Positions 53,946-64,000 of a DNA stretch of 64,000 nucleotides are shown here, one piece after another. The stretch covers positions 59,162,828 through 59,226,827 of the forward strand of contig OY744525.1 in NCBI GenBank assembly GCA_963556195.1. The letters are read 5' to 3'. Source of the DNA: Sepiola atlantica. Its lineage: Eukaryota > Mollusca > Cephalopoda > Sepiida > Sepiolidae. Position 1 is the first letter of the stretch; each line of letters opens with the position of its first letter. Below the pieces are notes generated by a model, which saw nothing but the letters and a program-made list of their open reading frames with translations, was not told where the DNA came from and searched no databases. The position numbers and the translations under genes are program-made.

Positions 53946-54690
53946 TGCAAAAGGAAATGGAAGAGTTTAAAAAGGAGGAAATTGTAATGAAAAATAAAAC
54001 GTTATTCTTCATAAAACAAAAACGTACTAAGGCGAAGTAAAGACATTTTATTTTAAGAGCCTTTGTAATATGATGAGTTACGTAAAATAAACGTTGGTCT
54101 GGTGGCAAGAGAAAACGTGATTCTTCGGAAAACCTAACCGTAAGGGGGTACGAAAGAATTTTGTTTTCAACGCCTTTACAAAATGAGTACAAGTATGGAG
54201 TGTTTAGACAAAGTCACTAAAAAGTACATTTTAGTTTATTGCTTTAATGGGATTCCAGTTAATTGCGGAAATGTGCCATTTAAAAAAAAGGTGTGTATTA
54301 ACGGATTTTGCAGTATGAGTGTGAGGAAAAAAGAAAGTATAATTTATTCGCCTAAAACTGATGAATATAAAATAATAGTTGGTAGTCTTAGATTTAATCT
54401 AACAGTGGCAATTTATTTTTTTTGTTTTTAAGAAAATGAACAACAAAACGTTATTTTTCGTAAAATCAATACGTAATAAGTCGATTAAAAAAGAAGTCCT
54501 TTTTTAAGAAGCTTTGTAATATAACTTGCTTTGACCCGGTGAAAAAAAACGTTATTAATCGAAAGGGTCTTTGTAATATGAGTTTAATTAAAAATCAAAT
54601 ACTTTATAAGTGTGTTCGCATAAAGTCGCTGAAAAGTAATTATTAGTTTTGTGGCAAAGCCAGATTTAAGCAAGTATCGAAAAATTTCTT
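53946..54690. repeat. Diverged tandem duplication, about 450 bases
   Basis: AAAACGTTATTCTTCATAAA with CCTTTGTAATATGATGAGTT (53997, 54060) recurs as AAAACGTTATTTTTCGTAAA with GCTTTGTAATATAACTTGCT (54448, 54512). It is probably internal to the element ending at 53913. An 82-codon frame at 54183 is unassigned. Confidence 0.5.
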
Positions 54691-55260
54691 AAACACGTAT
54701 TTTCGTTAGAAATAAGTGTCTACATGTATTACAGAAAGACACAATACAATTTGTTTTAAGATTAAATGAGTTCATTAGAAAAATTAACTTATATTGAAAA
54801 GAGAGCCATGCGGCAAGTGACCTCGTCGTTAACGACAGCCGCGTATATCATTTCACTAAAACAGCATTTTACTTAGTTGTTCTAAATCAAATTATTCTAC
54901 CTACTATTACGATACACAAGTAATTTTAAATAGTTAACTATATAGGTAAACAAATATAGTAAAGTATACATTTCTGTTAATAAATTGCGTAAGCGGATGG
55001 TGAGGTTTGGGTCATAAACGAAACATGTCCTCGATCTAACACTCCTCATTACCGGAATAAGTAGTTTTTGAAAGAAAATTAAGCGAACGACATTATTTTT
55101 TTTTGCAAAGAACGTGATGAAAGTGAGAAAAGACAAATCGGCTAGGCGGAATAAAAATCTCAATTTGTCAGATTCAAGGCTATAGACGACAAACTACGAG
55201 AAATAGAATGACTTTATTTTATAAATCATATATACATATATATATAATAGCCTAACAAAC
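54691..55260. other. Unassigned sequence
   Basis: Nothing recognised; an 88-codon minus frame at 54897-55163 is low complexity. Confidence 0.45.
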
Positions 55261-55261
55261 T

Positions 55262-55340
55262 ATTTTTGTAGCTTGTTTGCCATAACTATATTTTATATGT
55301 CTACCAAGCTTTACCCATGCATGTTTGATTAAGTATGGAA

Positions 55341-55398
<58 letters not shown>
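55262..55398 (+). repeat. PLE family 2 end plus (TA)n
   Basis: GTAGCTTGTTTGCCATAACT then ATATTTTATATG, CTACCAAGCTTTACCCATGC and GATTAAGTATGGAAAC, then (TA)n 55354-55398. Confidence 0.6.
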
Positions 55399-55404
<6 letters not shown>

Positions 55405-55445
55405 GTATGAAAATAACTGATGAGAATAAACATTGAATAGAATAC

Positions 55446-55547
55446 AATATTTATTAAATCATCAATTAATTCAAACAAACACTATATAAAACACATTTTT
55501 ATATAGTCCTTGTTTGAATTAATCGATGATTTAATAAATGTGGAATT
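55446..55547. repeat. Hairpin, family 4 terminal repeat
   Basis: ATTTATTAAATCATCAATTA then ATTCAAACAAACACTATATA is mirrored by TATATAGTCCTTGTTTGAAT then TAATCGATGATTTAATAAAT. Arms are about 46 bases with almost no loop. Each arm contains a TATATAAAA-type box. Confidence 0.85.
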
Positions 55548-55663
55548 TTATCAAATTTTTATTATCATCATTCATCTTATACTACTGTTCTATCTTGTAT
55601 ATCGAACATAGACTAAGATAGGATATACTTTCAAGATATACTTTTTATCTTTACCATTTCTAA

Positions 55664-55667
<4 letters not shown>

Positions 55668-55712
<45 letters not shown>

Positions 55713-55812
55713 TTTATCTACATACGTGTACGTTTCATCGTTACAGGAATCGTCAGCCTAGAGAAGAATTATTCACACCGGTAACTGGACTCGACCCAAG
55801 GAAAAAGAGTAA

Positions 55813-55873
<61 letters not shown>
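55668..55873. repeat. (TA)n, hammerhead-like motif and (AAT)n
   Basis: (TA)n 55668-55707. Then, on the minus strand, GGCTGACGATTCCTGTAACG then ATGAAACGTAC (55728-55758). Then (AAT)n 55813-55873. The middle motif again has the CTGANGA-stem-GAAACGT form next to (TA)n. Confidence 0.7.
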
Positions 55874-55875
<2 letters not shown>

Positions 55876-56217
55876 CAAAGAACACTAATGTCAAAACCTA
55901 TAACAATAAAAAAAAGCGAGAAAGAAGAGTAAAAAAGGGCAATGAAAGACGAAAAAAGGAAAACCAAGATAGAAAAAAAAGACGAGATTTTAGGTCGTCA
56001 ATAAAGATTGGACTGGAGAAAGAAAGCTTAAAATGACGCTTAGAAAACAAAAAGAAAAAAGAAAGATTAATAATTACTTCCCGTGTGTGTGACGAATAGC
56101 TTTGCGCACGCGCCAATGTTCTCGTTCAACCACGTAACGCCCACTCAAATTCATTCATTCTCCCACTCTTTTCCCAAACTAAAAAAGTTACTTATGTTTG
56201 TATATGCGTGTTCTTCG
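55874..56217. other. Unassigned purine-rich sequence
   Basis: Low-complexity AAAGA-rich; no gene recognised. Confidence 0.5.
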
Positions 56218-56235
56218 TGTGTGTGTGTGTGTGTG

Positions 56236-56308
<73 letters not shown>
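56218..56308. repeat. (GT)n-(TA)n
   Basis: (GT)n of about 11 then (TA)n of about 33, abutting PLE3. Confidence 0.95.
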
Positions 56309-56311
<3 letters not shown>

Positions 56312-57410
56312 GGCATGTGTTATTGAAGACGACAGAAATCTTCTGTTTAGTGATACCTTTTTTTATTTTTTCCATTCGTCGAATGATCTTTTTGACGTGT
56401 AGATGGAATGAATTGATGAAGGATCCATGTGTTTGACTAACGTTTTCGATTCTCCCCGGAATCATCTTCAGGTCTTTAATTGCAAAAATGATCTCCAACA
56501 GATAAAGAAAACAACATTAAATTAATTATTTATTATAAAAGATTCACAACGCAAAACCTTATAGTAAAAAAACAACCCCTCTCCAACCCCCAAAACACTA
56601 GAAAGAACCAATGTAGTTTATAAATGTAAATGCTCTTTAGGAGGATGTACTTCCCAAAATAATAATAGCTACATTGGTTTTACAACAACCACTCTATCCC
56701 GTCGCCTCACTATGCATCTCGCAAACACTAGTTCAATATACAAACACCTACAAACGCACAACTGCCCTACATCTGAGTTGAGACAGATATTAGTAATGAA
56801 CACAAAAATAATACATTCCGAAACTAATTTAAAAAATTAAAAATACTTGAGGCCGTATACATAAAAACGCAGCAACCTAAATAACATTTCATACGAGACA
56901 AGTAACACTATTTTAAAATGCTTAGCCTAGTTTAGTGATATAAACCGGTGTCGCCTAATTCAATTAAAAAAATAGGGACATCTTATTAAAATTTCTTACT
57001 GCCTATCTCCCCCATTTTCCTTCTCTATAATTATTAGACGAGACAAAATTAAATCAGCCACTATTTTAAATTAAAAATAATAATAATAATAATAAATAAA
57101 ATTAATAAATAAACGAAGAACTGTTTCAATTGTCACATTTTAAAATGTAGACGTCCGTCTTTTACGCGAACGGTTTGCCGGCGTATTTTAAAAGAAATTC
57201 CATTCTTTCACTCGCTTTGTATTCATTTTTGCCATTAAAGACCTGAAGATGATTCCGGAGAGAATCGAAAACGTTAGTCAAACACATGGATCCTTCATCA
57301 ATTCATTCCATCTACACGTCAAAAAGATCATTCGACGAATGGAAAAAATAAAAAAAGGAATCACTAAACAGAAGATTTCTGTCGTCTTCAATAACACATG
57401 CCTTAATGAA
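56309..57410 (+). mobile_element. Penelope-like element with inverted terminal repeats (PLE3)
   Basis: Inverted terminal repeats of about 175 bases: 56309-56485 (minus) and 57235-57408 (plus). They share AAGGCATGTGTTATTGAAGA, TTCTGTTTAGTGAT, CCATTCGTCGAATGATC and GATCCATGTGTTTGACTAAC. They also share the motif CCTGAAGATGATTCCGGAGA then GAATCGAAAACGTTAG (57242-57278; reversed at 56437-56472). The interior (about 750 bases) carries only the PLE C-terminal nuclease region on the plus strand. The left repeat abuts (TA)n; the right one runs into unique sequence. Confidence 0.88.
56530..56935 (+). pseudogene. PLE3 GIY-YIG endonuclease relic
   Basis: The segment opens YYKRFTTQNLIVKKQP. After a frameshift it reads NVVYKCKCSLGGC, then SYIGFTTTTLSRRLTMHLAN then SIYKHLQTHNC. 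A second frameshift leads to KKLKILEAVYIKTQQPK and a stop. VVYK...SYIGFT...LSRRLxxH is the GIY-YIG nuclease core with its conserved Tyr, Gly and Arg. The RT domain is gone. Sequence differs strongly from PLE1 and PLE2, so a third PLE family is present. Confidence 0.88.
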
Positions 57411-57519
57411 AAAAATGCTGCCTAAATACACACCCACACACATATATATATTTATTTATTTTTCTTTTAGTGTCGAGACAATGAATAATTCTTGTAAGGG
57501 TACCTAAGTGAGTATTGAT

Positions 57520-57846
57520 TTACTCCTCTCCAGGAGTTAGGCACAAGGCCAGTTTTTATCTTACTCCCACAAGTAAGATGTGACCCAAGGTCGGGTCGGG
57601 AAAGTGGGGTTTAAAAATTGCCTGGGCAACCCCGTCGGCATTCCCCGGCAGAGGCGCCTCAGGCAGTAAGCAATAAACTTACTCCTCCCCCAAAGAGGGG
57701 AGGCGAAGCCTGGGAGGGTGGACCTCCTAGAACTGCACAGGACAGACCCATAGACCGGCGTAAATCAAGCCCCGAAGGCCAAGACAATACCAGTCTATGG
57801 GGTGCAGTATCCATCGGAACAGATACTACACTTTGATCTTAACCTA
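57520..57846 (-). repeat. U2-headed SINE with GC-rich body
   Basis: On the minus strand GTTAAGATCAAAGTGTAGTA then TCTGTTCCG matches U2 (AAGATCAAGTGTAGTATCTGTTCT), at 57815-57846. A GC-rich body follows, with TTGGCCTTCGGGGCTTGATT, GGAGGTCCACCCTCCCAGGC and GGCGCCTCTGCCGGGGAATG, unlike the other U2-headed copies. The 72-codon plus frame here is a by-product. Confidence 0.65.
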
Positions 57847-57849
57847 CGT

Positions 57850-57992
57850 GAGTAGTCTATATTGAAACAAGAGCTGCGCAATCACTAACGCACCTCTTCT
57901 TAACCGGCATTAATTTAGTCTAGAATCACTGAAAACAATGCCGAGATCAGCCGTGAAAGACTGGTGTTATTCCTGAGTTTTCATTCTCTTAG
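57850..57992 (-). repeat. 5S-SINE tail copy
   Basis: ATCTCGGCATTGTTTTCAGT and GTGATTGCGCAGCTCTTG match the tail of the 44-kb 5S-headed SINE in the same order. The 5S head is nearly lost (ATAACACCAGTCTTT remains). It directly precedes the U2 head on the minus strand. Confidence 0.6.
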
Positions 57993-58009
57993 ACTCATGG
58001 ACGGCGGCA

Positions 58010-58160
58010 CTGGGGGGGGGGGGTTCACCCCCCCCTTTTTACTTGCCCCCCCCCCCTACTTTACGGTCATCAATAATAAAGTTATACATGCATGTATTTA
58101 ATCGGGCCCCCACTTTTTAGGAGAGCCCCCCCCCCACACTTTTATAACTGTCCCGCCGGT
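58010..58160. repeat. Poly-G and poly-C runs
   Basis: G10 near 58013 and several C8-C9 runs up to 58135. Confidence 0.85.
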
Positions 58161-58276
58161 CGTGAGACTGGTTACACAAACAAGGCTTGAGAGTCTAGTC
58201 TACTATTTAATCCATACAGTGTGATAAAGATATATGGATTAATACTTTTCCTAAAAGTATTAGTGAAATAAAAATA

Positions 58277-58381
<105 letters not shown>

Positions 58382-58478
58382 TGCATTAGTATGTGTGCGA
58401 ATATATTGTAGTATAACTTATGTGTAATTAGGTCTATGAACATTTGTATGTAAGTAAACCACACACACAAACACACAC

Positions 58479-58558
<80 letters not shown>

Positions 58559-58560
<2 letters not shown>

Positions 58561-58811
58561 CGTAATTGAAGTAAGCTGACTGGTATTGACCAAGGCGACA
58601 TTGCCGCGGGATCTCGTTCATTAGAAGAGAAGAAGAAAAAACGAATTGTCGAACGGCTGACGCTTGTCGAAGAGTAATTGTAAAGACGGTCTTGGGGGGC
58701 TAATCGAATCTTAGGTTGACTTAAATGAAGCCCAGGGACAAATCATATTAGATGCATAACTATATACTGGCAGACATATTGAATAGTCGTTTAAAATAAG
58801 AAACAAAAAAC

Positions 58812-58812
<1 letters not shown>
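58559..58812. other. Unassigned sequence
   Basis: Nothing recognised. Confidence 0.5.
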
Positions 58813-58881
<69 letters not shown>

Positions 58882-59140
58882 GGGGAGAGAGGAAGAGAGT
58901 TAGAAATAAAGAAAGGGTGGGAAAGAGAGAGAGAGAGAGAGGGGGGAAGGGAAGTATAAAGTTTGTGAGTGCGCAAGTCAAAGAAGGCTGATAGATAAGA
59001 AGAAATACTAGATAAAGAGATTACAAGAGGATATAAAGGAGAAATATGTGAGCTATTAATGAAGAAAGAGAGAAAGATAGATAGATAGAGCGAGAGAGAG
59101 AGAGAGGGGGGGGGAGAGAGAGAATGAGAGAGGCGGACAT
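58813..59140. repeat. (TA)n followed by GA-rich tract
   Basis: (TA)n 58814-58870, then purine-rich GAGAGA stretches to 59130. Confidence 0.9.
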
Positions 59141-59336
59141 AGACACACATAGAGAATTAATGGAAGAAATGATGGCGGAAGGGAATAATAAACTTCTGCG
59201 GAATTGCCTGAGGTAAATGTCGAATAAAAGAGATTGAAGCAATAAGATGCATCAGAGAAAGAATGGACATTTCTTAAAGACATCATCTAAGTATAACGAT
59301 TACTAATCATAATAATCAAAATTATAATGACCCACA

Positions 59337-59337
59337 T

Positions 59338-59379
<42 letters not shown>

Positions 59380-59382
59380 CAA
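59337..59382. repeat. (ACT)n
   Basis: About 15 triplets. Confidence 0.95.
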
Positions 59383-59459
59383 AAACGAATATTAAACGCA
59401 ATACCAACAAAACTAATTCGTCTTATGAGAATAATCCTTACCAGTGTCCTTCTGACCAT

Positions 59460-59510
59460 CAGTAAGAGAGATATATGATATGGAGGGAGAAAGAAAAGTT
59501 AGAGATGTAG

Positions 59511-59553
<43 letters not shown>

Positions 59554-59663
59554 AGGGAAAATAAAAAGAGAAATAATGAAAAAAGAGACGATGATAAAGG
59601 CATGAATAGAAAGGAATGAGAGAGATATCAAAAAGGGGAAAGGAAAAAATATTGTGGAGAGAC

Positions 59664-59732
<69 letters not shown>

Positions 59733-59870
59733 TTTGAGAGAGAAACAGACAATAAAAAGATGAGTGAGAAAAGGAAAGAACAAACAACGAGTGAAGTATG
59801 GTACAGCGATATAGATGAGAGAGAGATAAAAAAAGAGACGAAAAACAGGGATGGGAGAGAATCTCTGAAA
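59460..59870. repeat. (GA)n-rich tract
   Basis: (GA)n at 59517-59548 and 59668-59730 within purine-rich sequence. The 105-, 141- and 167-codon frames here are S/L- or R/E-repeats of the tract. Confidence 0.9.
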
Positions 59871-60355
59871 TATTTCGACAACAAACTGTATTACAACTTA
59901 ATAATGATACTAACAAGAAATAATAAAAAGTAGAATTAAATGTACTTGTATGTGTTGTTGATTTCGAACTTATGCATGTATAGAAACGATAATTTTTTAA
60001 ACATATCTTGGCATTTTTTTAATATGATCTAAAAACAAAAAGTTCTAAACAAAGTTAATCAAAACGAAATTCGCGTTTTTTACAAAAAAATGTGCCAATA
60101 TGCCCTCGCAAAATCCTACTTTATATGTCAACGTTTAATACAAGCATCTTCACGGTGACATTCTACAACAGTGTTTCTTAATCTTACCCTATCGATTTCA
60201 TTAAAGTAAATATTTATTTTCATAGTGTTTTTACTATAACGTATATCGGTGTCGGCGTATTTATAACCAATTCTCGGAATATTATTTAAAAAGAACATGA
60301 TGTTAAATAACACCGTGCATGATATTTATGCACCGGTGTAGTTCAATGGAAAATG
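59871..60355. other. Unassigned AT-rich sequence
   Basis: Nothing recognised. Confidence 0.5.
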
Positions 60356-61270
60356 TTAAAGCGAATCGAAATGATAAAAGTAAAAAGAATTGAGGAAAAA
60401 TAAAATATAAAACTGAAAAAGTAAAAATCGTAAGAAGAACAGAAAACGTAGAAATGGCAAAATAGAATAAATTAAACAAAATAAAAACGGTAAAATGAAT
60501 GAAATAATAAAATAGAAGTTCCTTTTCTTTGTTCATGCACTCCTTGGGTTTTAGAGATATACCTTTATAACCATATATATTCTTAAATTATATTTATGCA
60601 GGGTATTTGAATAAATAAATTCTATTTTGATCAAAATGAGTACCTATTTATTATGGGGGTCTCCGTAAATAGTGAAACTAGAAGACAAACGTAAATAAGA
60701 AAAACAAACAAAAGTAATGAAACTAGTGGAAAAAGTGACAAAAATACAAAAAAAATTAGGAAAATAAAGAAAAACACGAAAAGAATTTTATAAAAAACGA
60801 AAAAAGTAAAAAGAATGAAAATTAAAAACGAGAAAGAAAAGTAATGGAAATTATAAAAAGAATGAAAATAGTGCGAAACTGAATTGGTAAAAATAAGGAT
60901 AGACGTAACATAATGGAAAAAGAGAAAAAGAAAGAAAAGTAAAAAAAGAGTTAAGAAAGTAAAAAAGAAGAAAATAGTAAAAAATGTAAAAGTAAAAAGA
61001 AAAGTAAAAAAAATGTAAAAGTAGAAGGAAAAAGAAAAAGTAATAAAAAATGAAAAAGTAAAAAAATGTAAAAATAAAAATTGATTTAAAAAAAAATGAA
61101 ATAAGTAAATGAATAAAAAGTACAAAAAGAAAAAGGTGAAAGAAATGAAATAAAAATATAAAGAATGCAGAAATAAAAAAACGGAAATGTTATAAAGAAT
61201 AAAAATAGTAAAAAGAATGAAAAAGTTTTTGTACAAAATTAGAAAGAATGAAAAAGTAAAAGATGAGGAA
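60356..61270 (+). repeat. A-rich low-complexity tract
   Basis: AAAAAGTAAAAA and GAATGAAAAA motifs repeat irregularly for about 900 bases, similar in type to 31.4-33.2 kb. The 221-codon Phe-rich minus frame is an artefact of composition. Confidence 0.8.
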
Positions 61271-61785
61271 ATATAGGCTAAATGATCGCCAGACAAGATG
61301 GAGGCGTAGGCGGTAGAAAGCGGGACCGAGGGCTGTGTGGGTAGGCGTGGGTGTTGAAATCAGCCAAATGAACGCTAGAAATGATTGCTGATTTTTGCAC
61401 ATTTTACCAACCAACGAAAAAAATATATAAATAATTTATCAGCGATAAAAATGGTGGGTATGAAATTTGCGCGTGATTTCGAAAATCAGAATTTCGACTC
61501 TGTCGGGGCGGGTGACAGGTTGATTGGTATAAGGGTGCGAAGTCATGCTGCCGTGCAGATCCAACCCCGATGGTCGATAAATTAGGTTCAACTGTTATTT
61601 ACTTCCTATTGGTGCGTCCATTAGTTCAGATGTCATTTAAGAGAAGAAGGTATTACAATGCTCAAAGCATGTTGAAAAAAAAACGCACATTATAAATACT
61701 AGCAAATATATACTCCCTCCGGTCACGTATTTTTATTAACCTGAGATGATGTATGAACATATACGACACTGTTCACCAAGGAAGA
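61271..61785. other. Unassigned sequence
   Basis: 61300-61570 is GC-richer, with no domain seen. Confidence 0.4.
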
Positions 61786-61787
61786 AA

Positions 61788-62030
61788 TAACGCCTGGGAC
61801 GATGGTATTATGACGGACCGACCATATATTACACTAATCCAAAGAAAAGGAGGTACTGCTTAGGAGGATGGTCTCATGACACTAGAATATATACTACACT
61901 GCCCTCAAAGGATAAAGTTATGCCAGGGAGGATGGTCTTATGACAACAGAACAGCTACTACACTACGTCTCCCCTAAAAAGAAGGATATATCGTTTGAAA
62001 ATATGGCATTATGATCACAGAATTATAAAG
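61788..62030 (+). repeat. Diverged repeat C
   Basis: About four units of 60-70 bases with AACGCCTGGGACGATGGTAT, GGAGGATGGTCTCATGACA and ATATACTACACT, matching 41390-41625. Confidence 0.6.
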
Positions 62031-63398
62031 ACCAAAAACCACAAAGTAACCATTTTAAATTACTCAGGAATATTTTTTTTATTTGATCAATTGACATTTT
62101 TTATATAACTTAAACCCTATAAATAGTTTATAATAACTAATGATTGTTATTCAGGATTTTATGGTAAATTTATTTTGTTGCTACTATATTTATCCAGGGT
62201 GAACTGTTATCAGTGTCTACAACTAATACCCATTTCATCTCTTTGATTCAACAGCTCATCACTTTCAGGAAATGTAATAATAACTCATTTTCATTTAGGA
62301 CAAAAAAACATGTGGGATTATTTAGTGTGAAGGTTGAAGCCTTCTTAAGGAGCTTTATTTAAGTACATATTGTATTTAGATAATGAGGTTTTCATACTTT
62401 TTTCCAGTTGTTCAAATATGTTTTATGGTTTATGCACTTAAAATAAGTACTTGTCCTACTTACGTAAAATGTTTTTAGGCATAGATTATCCTCTGGGTAT
62501 AATGTTCCTAAATATACTATACTCTTTGTCAAACATTTTTTTTGTAGCGGACAGTCATTTTTATTTCTGCAGTTGCACTCATTATTTCTTTTATTATTGC
62601 TAACTTGTGTATTATTAATTAAAGGATGTAATTACAGTTTTTAGTATAGTAACAATTATTCTGTATACTTTTTGTTGACAGTTTTAATATTGAAATATCT
62701 GCTATTTTGTTATATTATTTAAGTAGGTGCATGTGGTAATTATACGAGAGTATAATAAACGTTGTTGTTATATCCGTTTATATCTGTTACTGGTATGACT
62801 ATCATGAATAATAAGTGACATATGTGTACGTTTACATGTTAACATTCCTCAAAGGTTTTAGTTGTAAGTTAAATATGTCATGTGATCAGCTTGTGTATAT
62901 ATGTGAGAATATTTAGTAGCGAAATATCAGTTGGCTTGTTTACGTGCGTGTCAAGATTTATGTTTATATATTCATATTCGGTAATGCATGTGTGTCGCTC
63001 GTGTCTATATAACCTCTCGTACGTGAGAGTCTTTAGGATGGCGTGGTAGGGGAAGAGGGTGCCTTGAATTTGTCTTTTTATGATTAAGTAAAATATGTTT
63101 CTTTTGACAACTCTCTCTCTCTCGCTCTTCCACTGTTATGACAAAGCCGAGTTTGCACGTCGGTTAGAATTATTATTATAATAATTTCGTCTGTCTAGAT
63201 CATCAGTATCTCATTTTTCTTTTGGACATTTTGATTCGGTATGAATTGTGGTCCCGTTGTGTGTGCACAGTAGCACCGAAACACGAATTGATTTAAAAGT
63301 GTATATAAAGTGTGTATTTATAAGGCTCTACCTTGTAATGATCACTTTTGAAAAATGTTGGTTTTGAGTTCATTTTATCAATACTTTTGAACTTGTTA
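62031..63398. other. Unassigned AT-rich sequence
   Basis: Over 1.3 kb without a gene, array or recognised repeat, apart from short TCTCTC runs near 63110. It is the longest plain stretch in the window. Confidence 0.5.
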
Positions 63399-63399
63399 A

Positions 63400-63490
63400 A
63401 TTAATATATATATCTATATATCTATATATATATATATCTCTCTATATATATCTATATATCTATATATATATATATATATATCTATATCTA
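63400..63490. repeat. (TATC)/(TA)n tract
   Basis: Interrupted TATATCTATATA repeats immediately after the LINE 3' end, so it may be the LINE's tail. Confidence 0.85.
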
Positions 63491-63530
63491 TTATCATATT
63501 ACTTTACTTTTTACTTAAATTACACAGGAC

Positions 63531-64000
63531 TTAACGTCCCCTCGCTATATCGAACGTAAAATTCTGTCTCTGAATTGCATATTTCCCGGCTGTTTGAAAA
63601 GTAACACCGTACTGTTCTCTAATGCTGTCGGACCATGTTTTTGGTGAGCGCCCTCTTAGTTTTACGTTTGAGAAGTCTTTTCTGTAGCCGGCAGAATGAG
63701 TGCCTTAAACAATCTAACCATAAGGGTGCTGGCCATGTCGCTAGAGATCCATATTGTGTTCCTTAAACAGCACAACGCCTGAGACGCAATTAATATCATG
63801 TAAAAGACATCTGGAGCACAGTTGGGAATTAGACTGCCAAGAAACTTGGATTCTGCAACATTTAGAATTAATTGATCGTCTATTTTGATTCGTTCATTAG
63901 TTTCTGGTGACATAATTGCACATTTAAGGGGATTAATCTTCAAGCCCCATTTTTGACAGACTTTATCAAGCTCTGGGGGTGAAAGTTTAAGTTTTTCCAA
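63531..64000 (-). pseudogene. LINE reverse transcriptase, 3' end, cut by window edge
   Basis: From the right edge the minus strand reads LDKVCQKWGLKINPLKCAIM, then ESKFLGSLIPN and IASQALCCLRNTIW, the RT pattern GLKxNxxKTxxM...FxYLGxxI...I..A...LxxIW. A frameshift near 63680 then leads to LRGRSPKTWSDSIREQYGV and DIARGR with TAA at 63531-63533, fitting the RGRPxxxWxDxIxxD tail. It ends next to a (TATC)-type tract. The catalytic YxDD box should lie beyond the window. One frameshift is seen; otherwise it is fairly well kept. Confidence 0.85.

Noticed and set aside
57618..57836. 72-codon plus-strand frame in the GC-rich patch
   Set aside because: It overlaps the U2-headed SINE in reverse and has no domain.
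59413..59933. Ser-Leu-rich (minus) and Arg-Glu-rich (plus) frames of 105-167 codons
   Set aside because: Translation of (GA)n; no non-repetitive coding segment.
60631..61296. 221-codon Phe-rich minus-strand frame, the longest in the window
   Set aside because: It lies entirely in an A-rich low-complexity tract and looks membrane-like only because of TTT codons.

Overview
This is AT-rich animal nuclear DNA with no intact host protein gene. Everything recognisable is repeat-derived: eroded reverse-transcriptase genes, transposon ends, SINEs with tRNA-, 5S- and U2-like heads, minisatellites, and about thirty long (TA)n, (GA)n or triplet tracts. The density of Penelope-like elements, (TA)n tracts and SINEs suggests a mollusc, plausibly a cephalopod such as an octopus. 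That assignment is inference, because no host gene here fixes the species. The window is probably intergenic or deep inside an intron.

Layout. 0.2-5.5 kb holds a SINE tail, inverted copies of one terminal repeat around a T-rich minisatellite, a retroelement C-terminal relic and a decayed Penelope-like element (PLE1, minus strand). 5.8-9.4 kb has a duplicated unknown repeat with a CCAAT/TATA-type upstream region, a mariner transposase fragment and two tandem tRNA-headed SINEs. 9.4-12.6 kb is a field of fold-back repeats ending in a Helitron-type 3' terminus. 12.7-17.3 kb has terminal-repeat fragments, a (TA)n-inserted MITE and a 450-base inverted repeat. 18-20 kb holds SINE copies and triplet arrays. 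23.1-24.4 kb is a 1.2-kb imperfect palindrome. 24.7-25.0 kb is a broken ubiquitin C-terminal hydrolase copy. 25.3-30.8 kb has terminal repeats, (TA)n tracts, a U2-headed SINE and a purine tract. 31.4-36.6 kb is A-rich sequence and several palindromic repeats. 37-38.5 kb has two LINE 3' ends facing each other and a U2-headed SINE. 39.7-41.6 kb is a compound satellite and minisatellites.

44.1-46.3 kb has a 5S-derived SINE and the best PLE (PLE2: RT tail plus GIY-YIG nuclease, framed by inverted terminal repeats and (TA)n on both sides). 47.5-49.6 kb has long hairpins, a LINE fragment and a U2-headed SINE. 50.6-51.4 kb is a 70-bp minisatellite. 51.9-55.9 kb has a second MITE, hairpin terminal repeats and another Helitron-type end. 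56.3-57.4 kb is PLE3, again with inverted terminal repeats. 57.5-58 kb has U2- and 5S-derived SINE sequence side by side. 58-61.3 kb is low complexity. The right edge cuts a LINE reverse transcriptase (minus strand).

The unifying theme is a set of Penelope-type terminal repeats of several unrelated sequences. Each carries a small hairpin of the form CTGANGA-stem-GAAAC (hammerhead-ribozyme-like). They are often in inverted pairs and usually abut (TA)n. This makes the region unusually rich in sequence that would fold into double-stranded RNA if transcribed.
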